Shown piece after piece: positions 8,708 through 16,176 of a stretch of 48,391 bases of DNA (within the stretch, counting starts at the first letter, position 1; each line of letters begins with the position of its first letter). Origin of the DNA: Saprospiraceae bacterium (GTDB lineage: Bacteria > Bacteroidota > Bacteroidia > Chitinophagales > Saprospiraceae); contig JAEUUV010000265.1 in NCBI GenBank assembly GCA_016787285.1, forward strand, positions 1 to 48,391. The letters are read 5' to 3'. The notes beneath the pieces are model-generated. The model was not told the origin of the DNA and made no database searches. It saw only the letters and a list, made by a program, of their open reading frames with translations. A program made the translations under genes and the position numbers.

Positions 8708-10226
8708 ATGAGGATTTCAGGAGCATTTCGAGCAAGTCTTCATACGGGATAACTTCCACGGCAAAAGATTGCCGGGACATTTGCGGCGGCTCCTGTTTGA
8801 GCAACTGAAGTTCCTTCTGGATTTTTTGTTCGGCGCGTGGGCCTTCAAATTCCTTTTTTGCCAGTGTCAGGAGCAGTTTCAGGAAAATGGCGCTTCGGCG
8901 ATTCGTCTCGTTTTCGAGGTGCCGCTGGCGGTATTTGTCCAGGGCTTCGATGCTTCTGCGGAATGCTTCCTCATCGTACATGCCTTTTGCTACGCTGTAA
9001 AGGACGGGCAAGAGCACAAGGGGAATATTCATGCCTTCCTTTTCCTTGTCCAGCACTTCAAAGTCGTTGATATAGCGTGTGGTGGAAGGCATGTAGTAGC
9101 CCGCTACCTGCTCCACCTCGGCCGGGTTCAGTTGGCCGAGTACAGCCAGCAGATTCAGGTAACCGCCCAGCATGACCCAGATATCGCGATTGCTGCCGCT
9201 GAGTTGGTTATACCGCTCGTGCGTGATAGCCTTTTCGAAAATGGCCAGGGCCTCTTGGTATTGTTTGAGGTAGGTGAAGTAGTAAAACTGCGTTTCCAGA
9301 ATCCGGAACCAGTTGTAAGTGCCCTCATTCACCAAACTCAGGCAATATTCGGAGGTCTTGTGGCCTTCGTCAAAGATGCGGAGTTGGGTGAGGCAAGCCA
9401 ACTTCTGAGAGGCAAACTTGGTTAATGAACCACGGTTTGTGTTGGGCCTGTCCTTAAGAGTGCGTAGCGCCAGATCACACATCTCAATGGTACTTTTGCA
9501 GTCATTTGTGGAAAGGTGCTTAATTACTCCAATTTGGTATGTGCTCGACAAGAATTGCGTAGTTTCAACCTTTTCGACTAAGGGAAAGAGTTCGTCAAAG
9601 TACTGACTTGCCAGTAGATGAACATCATTGTTCGGTGACCTTCGCGTGATGTAGTGGTGAATCAGGTTTTCGGAATAATCATAGGCTTTGGCTTCCCAGT
9701 AGCGCTTGTCTTCGTACAGGCGGTGCAACCGGCTGTATTTTTCGTGACTTATGATATCTCCGGGACTAAGGGCAGCTTGTTGGCGGAGAATGCGACAAAT
9801 ATCGGCGCTTAGTTCGGTGAACTCGAATTTTATGGTTTGCTCCAGTAACTGCTGAAAGAGGTAGTGGCTGGCTTTAGTAGCATCCTTGCTCCAAAGGATG
9901 TAGGCAGCCGCATAATCCCGGTAACAACTGAACCGGGCTTTTCCGCGCTCATTGTACATGGATTGCTGGGCATCCACAAAAAAGGAGGTGTTGATGAGTT
10001 GGCGGATGAGCCGGTTGCGGAGTTTGCGGTAATTGGGATCTTTGGCATTGGCGCCGGTGAAATGCCGTGCAGCATCCTCGTCCGAATGGAACTGCCCTTT
10101 GGCAATACCCTCGTACAAAGCAAAAACCCGGTTATTCTCCTGCCCCGGATTCCCCAGAACCTCAATTTGTTTAATTTTATTTCGGGTGATGGTTTGTGCC
10201 AAATCTTTGAGCACGTCAAATTCCAT
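8706..10226 (-). CDS. Conserved helical protein of unknown function
   Basis: A 506-residue soluble protein, mainly alpha-helical, with no signal peptide. I do not recognise a named domain. The N terminus (MEFDVLKDLAQTITRNKIKQIEVLG) followed by NRVFALYEGIAKGQFHSDEDAARHF and the YRKLRNRLIRQLINTSFF segment resemble a Bacteroidota-restricted family with repeat-like, TPR-type helices. Aromatic residues recur at helix ends (YWEAKAYDYSENLIHHY; FYYFTYLKQYQEALAIFEKA), as expected of TPR. The ATG at 10226 is the only good start. It is a single-gene unit with a possible promoter about 240 bp upstream. Confidence 0.7.
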   Translation of the reverse strand: MEFDVLKDLAQTITRNKIKQIEVLGNPGQENNRVFALYEGIAKGQFHSDEDAARHFTGANAKDPNYRKLRNRLIRQLINTSFFVDAQQSMYNERGKARFSCYRDYAAAYILWSKDATKASHYLFQQLLEQTIKFEFTELSADICRILRQQAALSPGDIISHEKYSRLHRLYEDKRYWEAKAYDYSENLIHHYITRRSPNNDVHLLASQYFDELFPLVEKVETTQFLSSTYQIGVIKHLSTNDCKSTIEMCDLALRTLKDRPNTNRGSLTKFASQKLACLTQLRIFDEGHKTSEYCLSLVNEGTYNWFRILETQFYYFTYLKQYQEALAIFEKAITHERYNQLSGSNRDIWVMLGGYLNLLAVLGQLNPAEVEQVAGYYMPSTTRYINDFEVLDKEKEGMNIPLVLLPVLYSVAKGMYDEEAFRRSIEALDKYRQRHLENETNRRSAIFLKLLLTLAKKEFEGPRAEQKIQKELQLLKQEPPQMSRQSFAVEVIPYEDLLEMLLKSS

Positions 10227-10274
10227 GTCGGACGGTGTTTAGGAAAAGATGACAAATTCTGCTGGATTAAATTA

Positions 10275-10310
10275 AATCTGCATGGATTGAAACGTGTGAA
10301 TGTGTCCTTT
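10275..10310 (+). repeat. 36-nt repeat, copy 1 (CRISPR-repeat-like)
   Basis: This 36-nt segment aligns without gaps to 10498-10533 at 28 of 36 positions: the first 18 bases differ once (AATCTGCATGGATTGAAA here), the last 10 (TGTGTCCTTT) are identical, and the middle diverges. Read on the plus strand it contains GGATTGAAAC, similar to the ATTGAAAC 5'-handle of many Cas6-processed CRISPR repeats. The copies are 223 bp apart, too far for a functional array. It may be a relic or an unrelated dispersed repeat. Confidence 0.5.
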
Positions 10311-10465
10311 CCCGAAAAAAAGCGGGAGACGACTTTTGTAGCCGAAATTTGAACGTGAAATTAGAACAACAAAATCAGATTTGTAATATGGAATAACAAA
10401 GTAGCCGCCATTCACCAAATCCAGCAATTTACGACAATTCATGTTCCAAACCGCCCTGCCCGAGG

Positions 10466-10473
10466 CAAAGGTA
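10466..10473 (-). promoter_or_regulatory. Possible Bacteroidota -7 element (TACCTTTG)
   Basis: TACCTTTG on the minus strand matches TAnnTTTG and points toward the gene starting at 10226, giving a leader of about 230 nt if real. It sits in the loop of a small 7-bp inverted repeat (CCTGCCC/GGGCAGG). The long distance makes this a weak call. Confidence 0.3.
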
Positions 10474-10497
10474 GGGCAGGTAGGTGTTTTAATGCTC

Positions 10498-10533
10498 AAT
10501 CTGCACGGATTGAAATGAACAGTTGTGTCCTTT
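10498..10533 (+). repeat. 36-nt repeat, copy 2 (CRISPR-repeat-like)
   Basis: Second copy of the repeat at 10275-10310, in the same orientation. Here the handle-like segment reads GGATTGAAAT. The identical 3' block TGTGTCCTTT shows that the similarity extends well beyond the ATTGAAA core. No third copy was found between the two or up to the cas6 gene. Confidence 0.5.
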
Positions 10534-10596
10534 TTTGAGGGCCGGCTTCGTTGGACTTTTGACCCAGGTTTTTTAACAATCAAAACGTTCATCGCC

Positions 10597-10740
10597 ATGC
10601 CATTTTTCGTTGTACTATTTAGCCTTTTTCTCGCCACTTCCGGTTTGGGTGGTCGTGTGCAGTCCTCAGAGGATAACCAATTGAAGAAGCCAACGCAAGA
10701 TCGGCCGGAGTATATTATAATTGACGAAAATACACCCTGA
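10597..10740 (+). CDS. Possible small exported peptide
   Basis: A 47-residue open frame beginning MPFFVVLFSLFLATSGLGG, which reads like a signal peptide or short membrane helix, followed by a polar tail with QSSEDNQLKKPTQDRPEY. It is not recognisable as a family. The hydrophobic start and its position in an otherwise empty region make it a candidate small gene, but chance cannot be excluded. Confidence 0.3.
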   Translation: MPFFVVLFSLFLATSGLGGRVQSSEDNQLKKPTQDRPEYIIIDENTP

Positions 10741-11205
10741 GTTACCGCATATGGACGGATTTTCAATATGATTTATACGGCATAGGCCCCCGCCCTTAGT
10801 CTTTTTTTAATCCTGTTTAGTTCAGTCCGATAATCTCCTGAAAGGCTGAACTCTTAACACGCTCAGTTTTTCTCGATACTCCCGGATGGAAGTCACGCGA
10901 TGATGGATGGCAAAAGCGATTATGCGCGTCGCAATTGCGGGTAGCAATGACTTACGTTAAAAGAGACGTATTGTTCCCCGGCTCATCCTCGTGCGACTTT
11001 CCCGGGAGTTTTTCGTTTGCCCTCCATGCATTTGCGGGGTGGGAGTCTCCGTTTTTTCATCAAGCGGCGGGCATTTCTTAATTTTTTGTTTGCCGATACC
11101 GATTTATGCGTACTTTTCGCGGCGAAAAAACGGCAGTGGCCGTTTTTGACCTTAAAAATACCGTGAAGCAGGGCGTAATCTTTTCTTTAATCACAATACA
11201 TACTT
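10741..11205. other. Gene-free stretch upstream of cas6
   Basis: No convincing coding sequence is seen. The only structures noticed are a palindrome TTTTCGC-G-GCGAAAA at 11114-11128, a box TACTTTTC at 11111-11118 (one mismatch from TAnnTTTG) that could drive cas6 about 90 bp downstream, and the hairpin at 11126-11147. Confidence 0.5.
11126..11147. terminator. Terminator-like hairpin upstream of cas6
   Basis: AAAAACGGC pairs with GCCGTTTTT around an AGTG loop; the T-run forms part of the stem. It would sit in the cas6 leader about 60 nt before the start codon, so it could act as an attenuator, or as a terminator for upstream transcription. The stem has only four GC pairs. Confidence 0.4.
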
Positions 11206-11997
11206 ATGCGCATCCAGTTCAGCCTTTCCTGCCAAAAAGGCGTTATCATTCCAATCAACTACCAATCCGAAATCTCCAACTGGATATTTTCGGTGCTTTC
11301 CAATGCCGGGGCCGAACTTTCCGCCCACATTCAGCAATTAGGCTTTGATACGGCTTCCCGCAATTTCAAGTTGTTTACCTTCAGTCCGTTGGCGATTTAT
11401 CCGTATGAAATGGATCAGGTAAAACAAGAGTTCAGGCTGCTTGGGAATCAGGTCAAAATCAGCATTTCTCTTTACCTGGATCATGCATTCGAGCAACAGA
11501 TCGTCCACCTTTTCAGGCAATTACCCCTGACTCTGGGTACCTACGAAGGACACCCTGCGCAGTTTGAGGTCAAGCACTGGCAGATCATGCCGCGCATCCA
11601 GTTTAAAGAAACGATGCAATTTAATGCCGTGTCGCCGATCTCGGTGACCACCGTGGAAGAGGGCAAACCGGCAAACTCCTACCTTTTGCCCGACAATGAA
11701 CTTTATGACGTCAGTTTTTTCAACCATGCGGTGCGACGTTTCAAGGCAGCCATGCAGTACAAGTCACTTGCTGCACTAAAGATGCTTGATCCTTCTTTCC
11801 CGATGAGTTACCGGCTGATCGGGCAAGCCAAGTCTCGCCTGATTCACCTGAAACCCAATCCGGAAGGAATAGCCCAACTACGCGGATTCGTTTTTGAATT
11901 TGAAGTCAGTATGCCGATACCGCTCATGGAGTTCTGCTACTGTGCCGGATTCGGCGAATTTCCATACCTGGGATTCGGATATGTGGAGATTAAATAA
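11206..11997 (+). CDS. cas6: CRISPR-associated endoribonuclease Cas6 (orphan)
   Basis: A 263-residue Cas6, the metal-independent RNase that cuts CRISPR precursor RNA within the repeat. The two-ferredoxin-fold architecture fits: the N-terminal block has the AHIQQLGF...FKLFTFSPL pattern (about residues 40-62) seen in archaeal-type Cas6, and the C terminus carries the glycine-rich loop GFGEFPYLGFGYVEI. Candidate catalytic residues by alignment to the Pyrococcus enzyme (Tyr-His-Lys) are Tyr19, His41 and Lys55. Length is normal and the frame is intact. No other cas gene and no CRISPR array are in the window; the nearest repeat-like sequences are at 10275 and 10498. It may act in trans on arrays elsewhere. 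Confidence 0.88.
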   Translation: MRIQFSLSCQKGVIIPINYQSEISNWIFSVLSNAGAELSAHIQQLGFDTASRNFKLFTFSPLAIYPYEMDQVKQEFRLLGNQVKISISLYLDHAFEQQIVHLFRQLPLTLGTYEGHPAQFEVKHWQIMPRIQFKETMQFNAVSPISVTTVEEGKPANSYLLPDNELYDVSFFNHAVRRFKAAMQYKSLAALKMLDPSFPMSYRLIGQAKSRLIHLKPNPEGIAQLRGFVFEFEVSMPIPLMEFCYCAGFGEFPYLGFGYVEIK

Positions 11998-12025
11998 TTC
12001 ATTCGGTGTGAAAAACTTCCTTGAA

Positions 12026-12490
12026 ATGAGCCGACGTTTCATCTGCCTGCGATTTCTGTTATTTCTGCTGGTTCTTATGTGTGTTTGGGCCTGCGAAGAC
12101 GATCCAAAATTCAACGCCGCTTCCGTGGAAGGCCGTTGGGAAATTACCCGGGGACTTCGCAATGGCCAGGAAACAGGTACCCTGTCCGGAACCTATTTCC
12201 GGTTTGGCGCCGACGGAAAAATGATTACTAATCTGCCTGTTGGCCCGGAGGTTTCTGTCGACTATGAAATCGTCAAGTCAACTATTTTTCAAAAAAGTGC
12301 TGCTCCCATTGAGTATGCCATTCGCTCCTTAAGCGATAGCGCAATGGTGTTGGGTTTTGAACTTCGGGGCATGCAATTTGAAATTTATCTGCAACGAAAA
12401 GAGGCCGAAGTACCCGCACCGGAAGTTCCATTTCCTGATGAACCGGACACTCCCGATACCATGCCGACGGATGGTTCTTCCGAAGAATAA
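12026..12490 (+). CDS. Lipocalin-like lipoprotein
   Basis: A 154-residue predicted lipoprotein. The signal peptide (about 1-21, FLLFLLVLMCVWAC) ends at a cysteine followed by EDD, so the mature protein would be lipid-anchored. The body begins VEGRWEITRG and continues with GTYFRFGADGKMI, the pattern of the lipocalin-like beta-barrel domains common in Bacteroidota lipoproteins. The C-terminal tail is Pro-, Glu- and Asp-rich (PFPDEPDTPDTMP). I chose the ATG at 12026; an earlier in-frame start would overlap cas6. It lies 28 bp after cas6 on the same strand, but nothing links it to CRISPR function. Confidence 0.75.
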   Translation: MSRRFICLRFLLFLLVLMCVWACEDDPKFNAASVEGRWEITRGLRNGQETGTLSGTYFRFGADGKMITNLPVGPEVSVDYEIVKSTIFQKSAAPIEYAIRSLSDSAMVLGFELRGMQFEIYLQRKEAEVPAPEVPFPDEPDTPDTMPTDGSSEE

Positions 12491-12515
12491 CTCAAGAATT
12501 TCGGGAAGTAAATAC

Positions 12516-13727
12516 CTATCCTGCTTTTTCCAGAATCACAGCATATCCCTGTCCCACGCCGATGCACATGGTGCACAGGGCATAGCGCCCTCCTTGCCGG
12601 TGCAAGGTGCGAGCAGCAGTCAACAAAATGCGGGCGCCCGACATCCCGAGGGGATGCCCAAGGGCAATTGCACCACCATTTGGGTTTATGCGCTCGTCGT
12701 GGTCGTCAAGGCCCAATTGCCGGGTACATGCCAGCACTTGTGCCGCAAAGGCTTCGTTAATTTCCACGACCGACATATCTCCCAGCGATAGGCCGGCTTT
12801 TTCCAGGGCTTTTTTCGAGGCCTGAACCGGTCCGATACCCATTATTCGCGGTTCCACGCCGACGACCGCCGAACTGACAATGCGTGCCAGAGGACGCAAT
12901 TTGTGCTGCTGCACACCGGTTTCGGAGGCAATTAACAAAGCGGCAGCACCGTCGTTCAGGCCGGAGGCGTTGCCGGCTGTTACGGTGCCCTCCTTGCGGA
13001 AAGCCGGGCGCAACTGCGCAAGCACCTCGAGCGTGGTCTCAGGCTTGATGAATTCATCCTGGGCAACGATTGTCGGAGCGCCTTTTTTGGCTGGAATTTC
13101 TACGGGAGCGATTTCTTCTGCAAACCACCCGGCAGCCCGGGCAGCGGCAGCCTTTTGCTGGCTCCACAGCGCAAAACGATCCTGATCTTCGCGACTAATT
13201 TGGTACAATTCTGCCAGGTTTTCTGCGGTTTCGCCCATGGCTTCGGTACCGTACAAGGCTTGCATCTGTGGGTTGATGAATCGCCAGCCAAAACTGGAAT
13301 CATACAATTTGGCATCGGAACCGAAGGGTTTGGCACTTTTGCTCAGGACGTAAGGGCCGCGGGTCATATGCTCTACGCCACCGGCGATAAACAGGTCGCC
13401 GTCGCCGTTCCGAATGGCGCGACAGGCATGCACAGCCGCCGCCATGCCACTGGCACACAAGCGATTGACGGTTTCGCCGGGTACGGAGACTGGAATTCCG
13501 GCAAGCAAAAGCGCCATGCGGGCCACGTTTCGATTGTCTTCGCCGGCCTGATTGGCGCAACCCAGGATAACATCGTCAAGGGCTGTCGCATCCAGACCAG
13601 GGTGGCGCTCAAGCAGTTTTTGAAGAACATGGGCGGCCAGATCGTCGGTGCGAACCGGCGCCAGGCTGCCTCCGAAACTCCCGATGGGGCTTCGGATACC
13701 GTCAATAATAAAAGCCTCTTTACTCAA
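12516..13727 (-). CDS. Thiolase (acetyl-CoA acyltransferase, 3-oxoadipyl-CoA thiolase type)
   Basis: A 403-residue degradative-type thiolase, which cleaves a 3-oxoacyl-CoA with coenzyme A or catalyses the reverse condensation. The nucleophilic cysteine is in RLCASGM near residue 90, the catalytic His is in GHPLGMSG near 355 and the second cysteine is in [10 protein letters not shown] near 384. The N-terminal [12 protein letters not shown] and [17 protein letters not shown] are closest to the PcaF/PaaJ subgroup, but no aromatic-degradation genes are nearby, so general beta-oxidation is equally possible. It converges on the lipoprotein gene, with 25 bp between stops. Confidence 0.88.
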   Translation of the reverse strand: MSKEAFIIDGIRSPIGSFGGSLAPVRTDDLAAHVLQKLLERHPGLDATALDDVILGCANQAGEDNRNVARMALLLAGIPVSVPGETVNRLCASGMAAAVHACRAIRNGDGDLFIAGGVEHMTRGPYVLSKSAKPFGSDAKLYDSSFGWRFINPQMQALYGTEAMGETAENLAELYQISREDQDRFALWSQQKAAAARAAGWFAEEIAPVEIPAKKGAPTIVAQDEFIKPETTLEVLAQLRPAFRKEGTVTAGNASGLNDGAAALLIASETGVQQHKLRPLARIVSSAVVGVEPRIMGIGPVQASKKALEKAGLSLGDMSVVEINEAFAAQVLACTRQLGLDDHDERINPNGGAIALGHPLGMSGARILLTAARTLHRQGGRYALCTMCIGVGQGYAVILEKAG

Positions 13728-13847
13728 GGAAAAGGGAAATCAAGGTGAAAAAATCAGTTGCTCGGCTCGCTGGAAGAACCGGCGCAAAGGTCAACATTCA
13801 GGCCGGAAACAGCCAAACAAACACGCAAGTCAAATGGAATGTTTTTT

Positions 13848-13855
13848 TACCTTTG
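13848..13855 (+). promoter_or_regulatory. Bacteroidota -7 element (TACCTTTG)
   Basis: TACCTTTG follows a T-rich run and points toward the haloperoxidase gene, whose ATG is 149 bp downstream. The 276-bp gap between the divergent thiolase and haloperoxidase genes contains no other recognisable feature. Confidence 0.45.
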
Positions 13856-14003
13856 CCGGGTAATAATCCGCCACAACAACTACTGGAATTGTACCGATTT
13901 TTCATTGTCGTTGAGCGTAATCCTGAACGGTTTGAGTCGCCTCTGAACGTTTTCAAACCACTCTCAAGTTATCTTTTCCCGTTAACGTTTCACGAATTGA
14001 AGT

Positions 14004-15437
14004 ATGAAATTTTTTCACCCGTTTAAATCATTCCTCCTCCTGGCCGGCATCAGCGCCGTGTTTTTTCAATCTTGCCGGGAATATGAGGTGGAGCAGTCCC
14101 GAACACTTGTCCGGGCACATGGCAATGAGGTCACCATGCGTTGGAACGACGTTTTTCTACAACTGGATCGCTATGCGGTAGGCTATCGCCCAGGCCCTGT
14201 TCCGCATGCCCTGGGATATCTCGGTTTTGCCGCTTACGAATCCGTGGTGCCGGGCATGCCGGAATACAACAGTCTGGCCAATTTGTACAGCGGCCTCACC
14301 GTGCCCCAGTTTGACGAAACACTGGAATACCACTGGCCAACCGTCATCAATGAAGTTTACGCTTTCATGATGAAACGGTTCTTTTTCCACATGGAAAATT
14401 CCTACCCGACCGAGTTTGGCCTGATTGAAAAGACGCACCAGGAACTTTATGCCAAATACGCCGCCGAAACCTCTCCGGAGGTTATGGAGCGTTCTGTTCA
14501 GCGCGGGCAGGATGTCGCCCGTGTTTTTTACGACTGGGAACGCACCGACGAAGCCGCACACAATGCCTTCCTGACGCCACGACCTCCATACAATGCCCCC
14601 ACAGGTCCGGGGTATTGGGCGCCGACGATTCCCGACTTTGCTCAAGCAATGTTTCCCTTCTGGGGGCAGGTGCGCACCTTCGCACTCCGGGAAGAAGAGC
14701 AACTGTCCCGCCCGCCCATACCGTATAGTGAGCACCCCGAATCTTTGTTCTTTGCTCAAGCCTTTGAGGTGTACAGCATGGTGAAAAATATCAAGAATAA
14801 TGGTCCGGAAGCCTACGAACAGCGCTGGTTGGCCGAGTTCTGGAGCGACGACATCCTCGGGCTTACGTTCTCTCCGCCGGCACGCCTCATCGCCGTGGCC
14901 GATCAGGTGGTAAAAGCCGAGAACCTGAATCTTGAAGAAACAGTCGAACTGTATGCCAAAATGGGTATGGCCCTGAACGACATCAGCGTGGCCATCTGGC
15001 AGTCCAAATACGTGTACAATCTGGAGCGTCCGGTGTCCTACATCCGCCGGGTTATGGCCCAATACTACCCGGATGCTGCTAACTGGACCACTATTCTGAA
15101 CAACCCTATTGACGGATTTCAAGGCGTCACGCCGTCTTTTCCGGCTTATCCGTCCGGGCATTCCGGCTTTGGCGGCGCAGGTGGGAAAATCCTGTCTTCC
15201 ATGTTTGAGTTCAATTCCAAACGCCCCGGTACGTACACGTTCACGGATCAGTGCCATCTGTACCGCACCGAGTTTAACGGCAAACCCCGGACGCTGGCCT
15301 CTTTCAAAGACCTTGCGTATGAAGATGCCTACTCGCGTATTCCGCTTGGTGTGCACTTCCGGATGGACTGCGATGCCGGTGTGCTTTTGGGCGAATTGGC
15401 GGCACAACGTGTGTTGGAATTGCCCTGGAAAAAGTAA
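14004..15437 (+). CDS. Vanadium-dependent haloperoxidase-like (PAP2 superfamily) lipoprotein
   Basis: A 477-residue protein of the vanadium haloperoxidase / PAP2 acid phosphatase fold, which binds vanadate and oxidises halides with peroxide, or in some members hydrolyses phosphate esters. The signal peptide ends in FFQSC followed by REYE, giving a lipoprotein. Active-site motifs are ordered as expected: KYVYNLERPVSYIRR (Lys/Arg pocket) near 335, AYPSGHSGFG near 380 and RIPLGVHFRMDCDAG near 445, with the His that ligates the metal. Many Bacteroidota genomes carry these lipoproteins with unknown substrates. The gene ends at the hairpin terminator at 15462. Confidence 0.87.
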   Translation: MKFFHPFKSFLLLAGISAVFFQSCREYEVEQSRTLVRAHGNEVTMRWNDVFLQLDRYAVGYRPGPVPHALGYLGFAAYESVVPGMPEYNSLANLYSGLTVPQFDETLEYHWPTVINEVYAFMMKRFFFHMENSYPTEFGLIEKTHQELYAKYAAETSPEVMERSVQRGQDVARVFYDWERTDEAAHNAFLTPRPPYNAPTGPGYWAPTIPDFAQAMFPFWGQVRTFALREEEQLSRPPIPYSEHPESLFFAQAFEVYSMVKNIKNNGPEAYEQRWLAEFWSDDILGLTFSPPARLIAVADQVVKAENLNLEETVELYAKMGMALNDISVAIWQSKYVYNLERPVSYIRRVMAQYYPDAANWTTILNNPIDGFQGVTPSFPAYPSGHSGFGGAGGKILSSMFEFNSKRPGTYTFTDQCHLYRTEFNGKPRTLASFKDLAYEDAYSRIPLGVHFRMDCDAGVLLGELAAQRVLELPWKK

Positions 15438-15461
15438 ACGAACCTGTGCCTGAAAAATGAA

Positions 15462-15497
15462 CAGGAGCCATCCCGTCCGGGGTGGCTCCTGTTTTTT
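15462..15497. terminator. Bidirectional intrinsic terminator
   Basis: CAGGAGCCATCCC pairs with GGGGTGGCTCCTG across a short loop and is followed by TTTTTT. It lies between the convergent haloperoxidase and thioredoxin-like genes. Confidence 0.88.
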
Positions 15498-15523
15498 AGA
15501 GCATGTTGGGCGACTCGCTGTAC

Positions 15524-16063
15524 TTACTGATTGCGATACACTTCCCAATCGGTGGTTTTGTACTTTTCTTCCGCAGCAAATTTGAGTTCCTTGAGCATGT
15601 CGGGCGCTTCTTTATAGCCGGGAGAGATCATAATGCGTTCGTATTTTTCATTCAGATACACCATTGAGGGATAGCCCATTTTGCCGTCCAAAAGTGCGTA
15701 TGCCAGCGTGTTGACCCCTTTGCCGTTGCCCGTCTCGACGAACTTGAACGTTTCGCCGTTGAACAGGATGTCTTCCCGTTGCTCGGCATTCAGTTTTACC
15801 GGGTAAAAGTTCGCAGCCAGATAAGCCGCAACTTTTTCGTCCACAAACGTGGATTTATCCATGCGTTTGCACCAACCGCACCAATCGGTGTACACATCCA
15901 CGAATATTTTCTTAGGCTTGGTTTTATTCAACGCCGCCGCTTCTTCCCAGGTGTACCATTTCAGTTGGACTGGTGGGGCCGGTGCTTGGGGGGAGAAGGT
16001 GAAGGCAGTCAGTATACCCAAACCAACACTTGACAGAAGAAAAGTGAATACCTGTTTTTTCAT
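15524..16063 (-). CDS. Exported thioredoxin-fold protein
   Basis: A 179-residue periplasmic protein. It has an N-terminal signal peptide (VFTFLLSSVGLGILTAFTFS) and a thioredoxin fold with the redox motif WCGWCK near residue 63 in the context VDVYTDWCGWCKRMD, typical of the thioredoxin_7/DUF255-like group. The cis-Pro loop appears as MGYPSMVYLNE. It could reduce or isomerise disulfides in the periplasm, or receive electrons from the DsbD encoded at 33060. It is a single-gene unit converging on the haloperoxidase gene. Confidence 0.87.
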   Translation of the reverse strand: MKKQVFTFLLSSVGLGILTAFTFSPQAPAPPVQLKWYTWEEAAALNKTKPKKIFVDVYTDWCGWCKRMDKSTFVDEKVAAYLAANFYPVKLNAEQREDILFNGETFKFVETGNGKGVNTLAYALLDGKMGYPSMVYLNEKYERIMISPGYKEAPDMLKELKFAAEEKYKTTDWEVYRNQ

Positions 16064-16064
16064 C

Positions 16065-16072
16065 TACTTTTG
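16065..16072 (+). promoter_or_regulatory. Bacteroidota -7 element (TACTTTTG)
   Basis: A perfect TAnnTTTG match pointing at the gene starting at 16177. It abuts the start codon of the minus-strand thioredoxin gene, so the two transcription units are divergent. A second, one-mismatch box (TATCGTTG, 16164-16171) lies right before the start codon. Confidence 0.4.
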
Positions 16073-16176
16073 CTTTTTTTTAAACCTGAAACAATCGAAG
16101 ATTGTGCCGGAATTATTGTGTCTGTAGGTAGTTCCGAAGATGTTTTCATTTTGTTAAACGCTGTATCGTTGTCCGC

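Noticed and set aside
10272-10766. Minus-strand open frame of 164 codons spanning the two 36-nt repeats
   Set aside because: It has no family resemblance, contains both repeats in translation and overlaps the regulatory-looking region; the repeats explain the open frame better than a gene.
11894-12025. Earlier start for the lipoprotein gene inside cas6
   Set aside because: The longer version would place 44 polar residues before the signal peptide; the ATG at 12026 gives a proper lipoprotein leader.
13745-14003. Open frames between the thiolase and haloperoxidase genes
   Set aside because: They lack family similarity and overlap the promoter box and the divergent gene starts.
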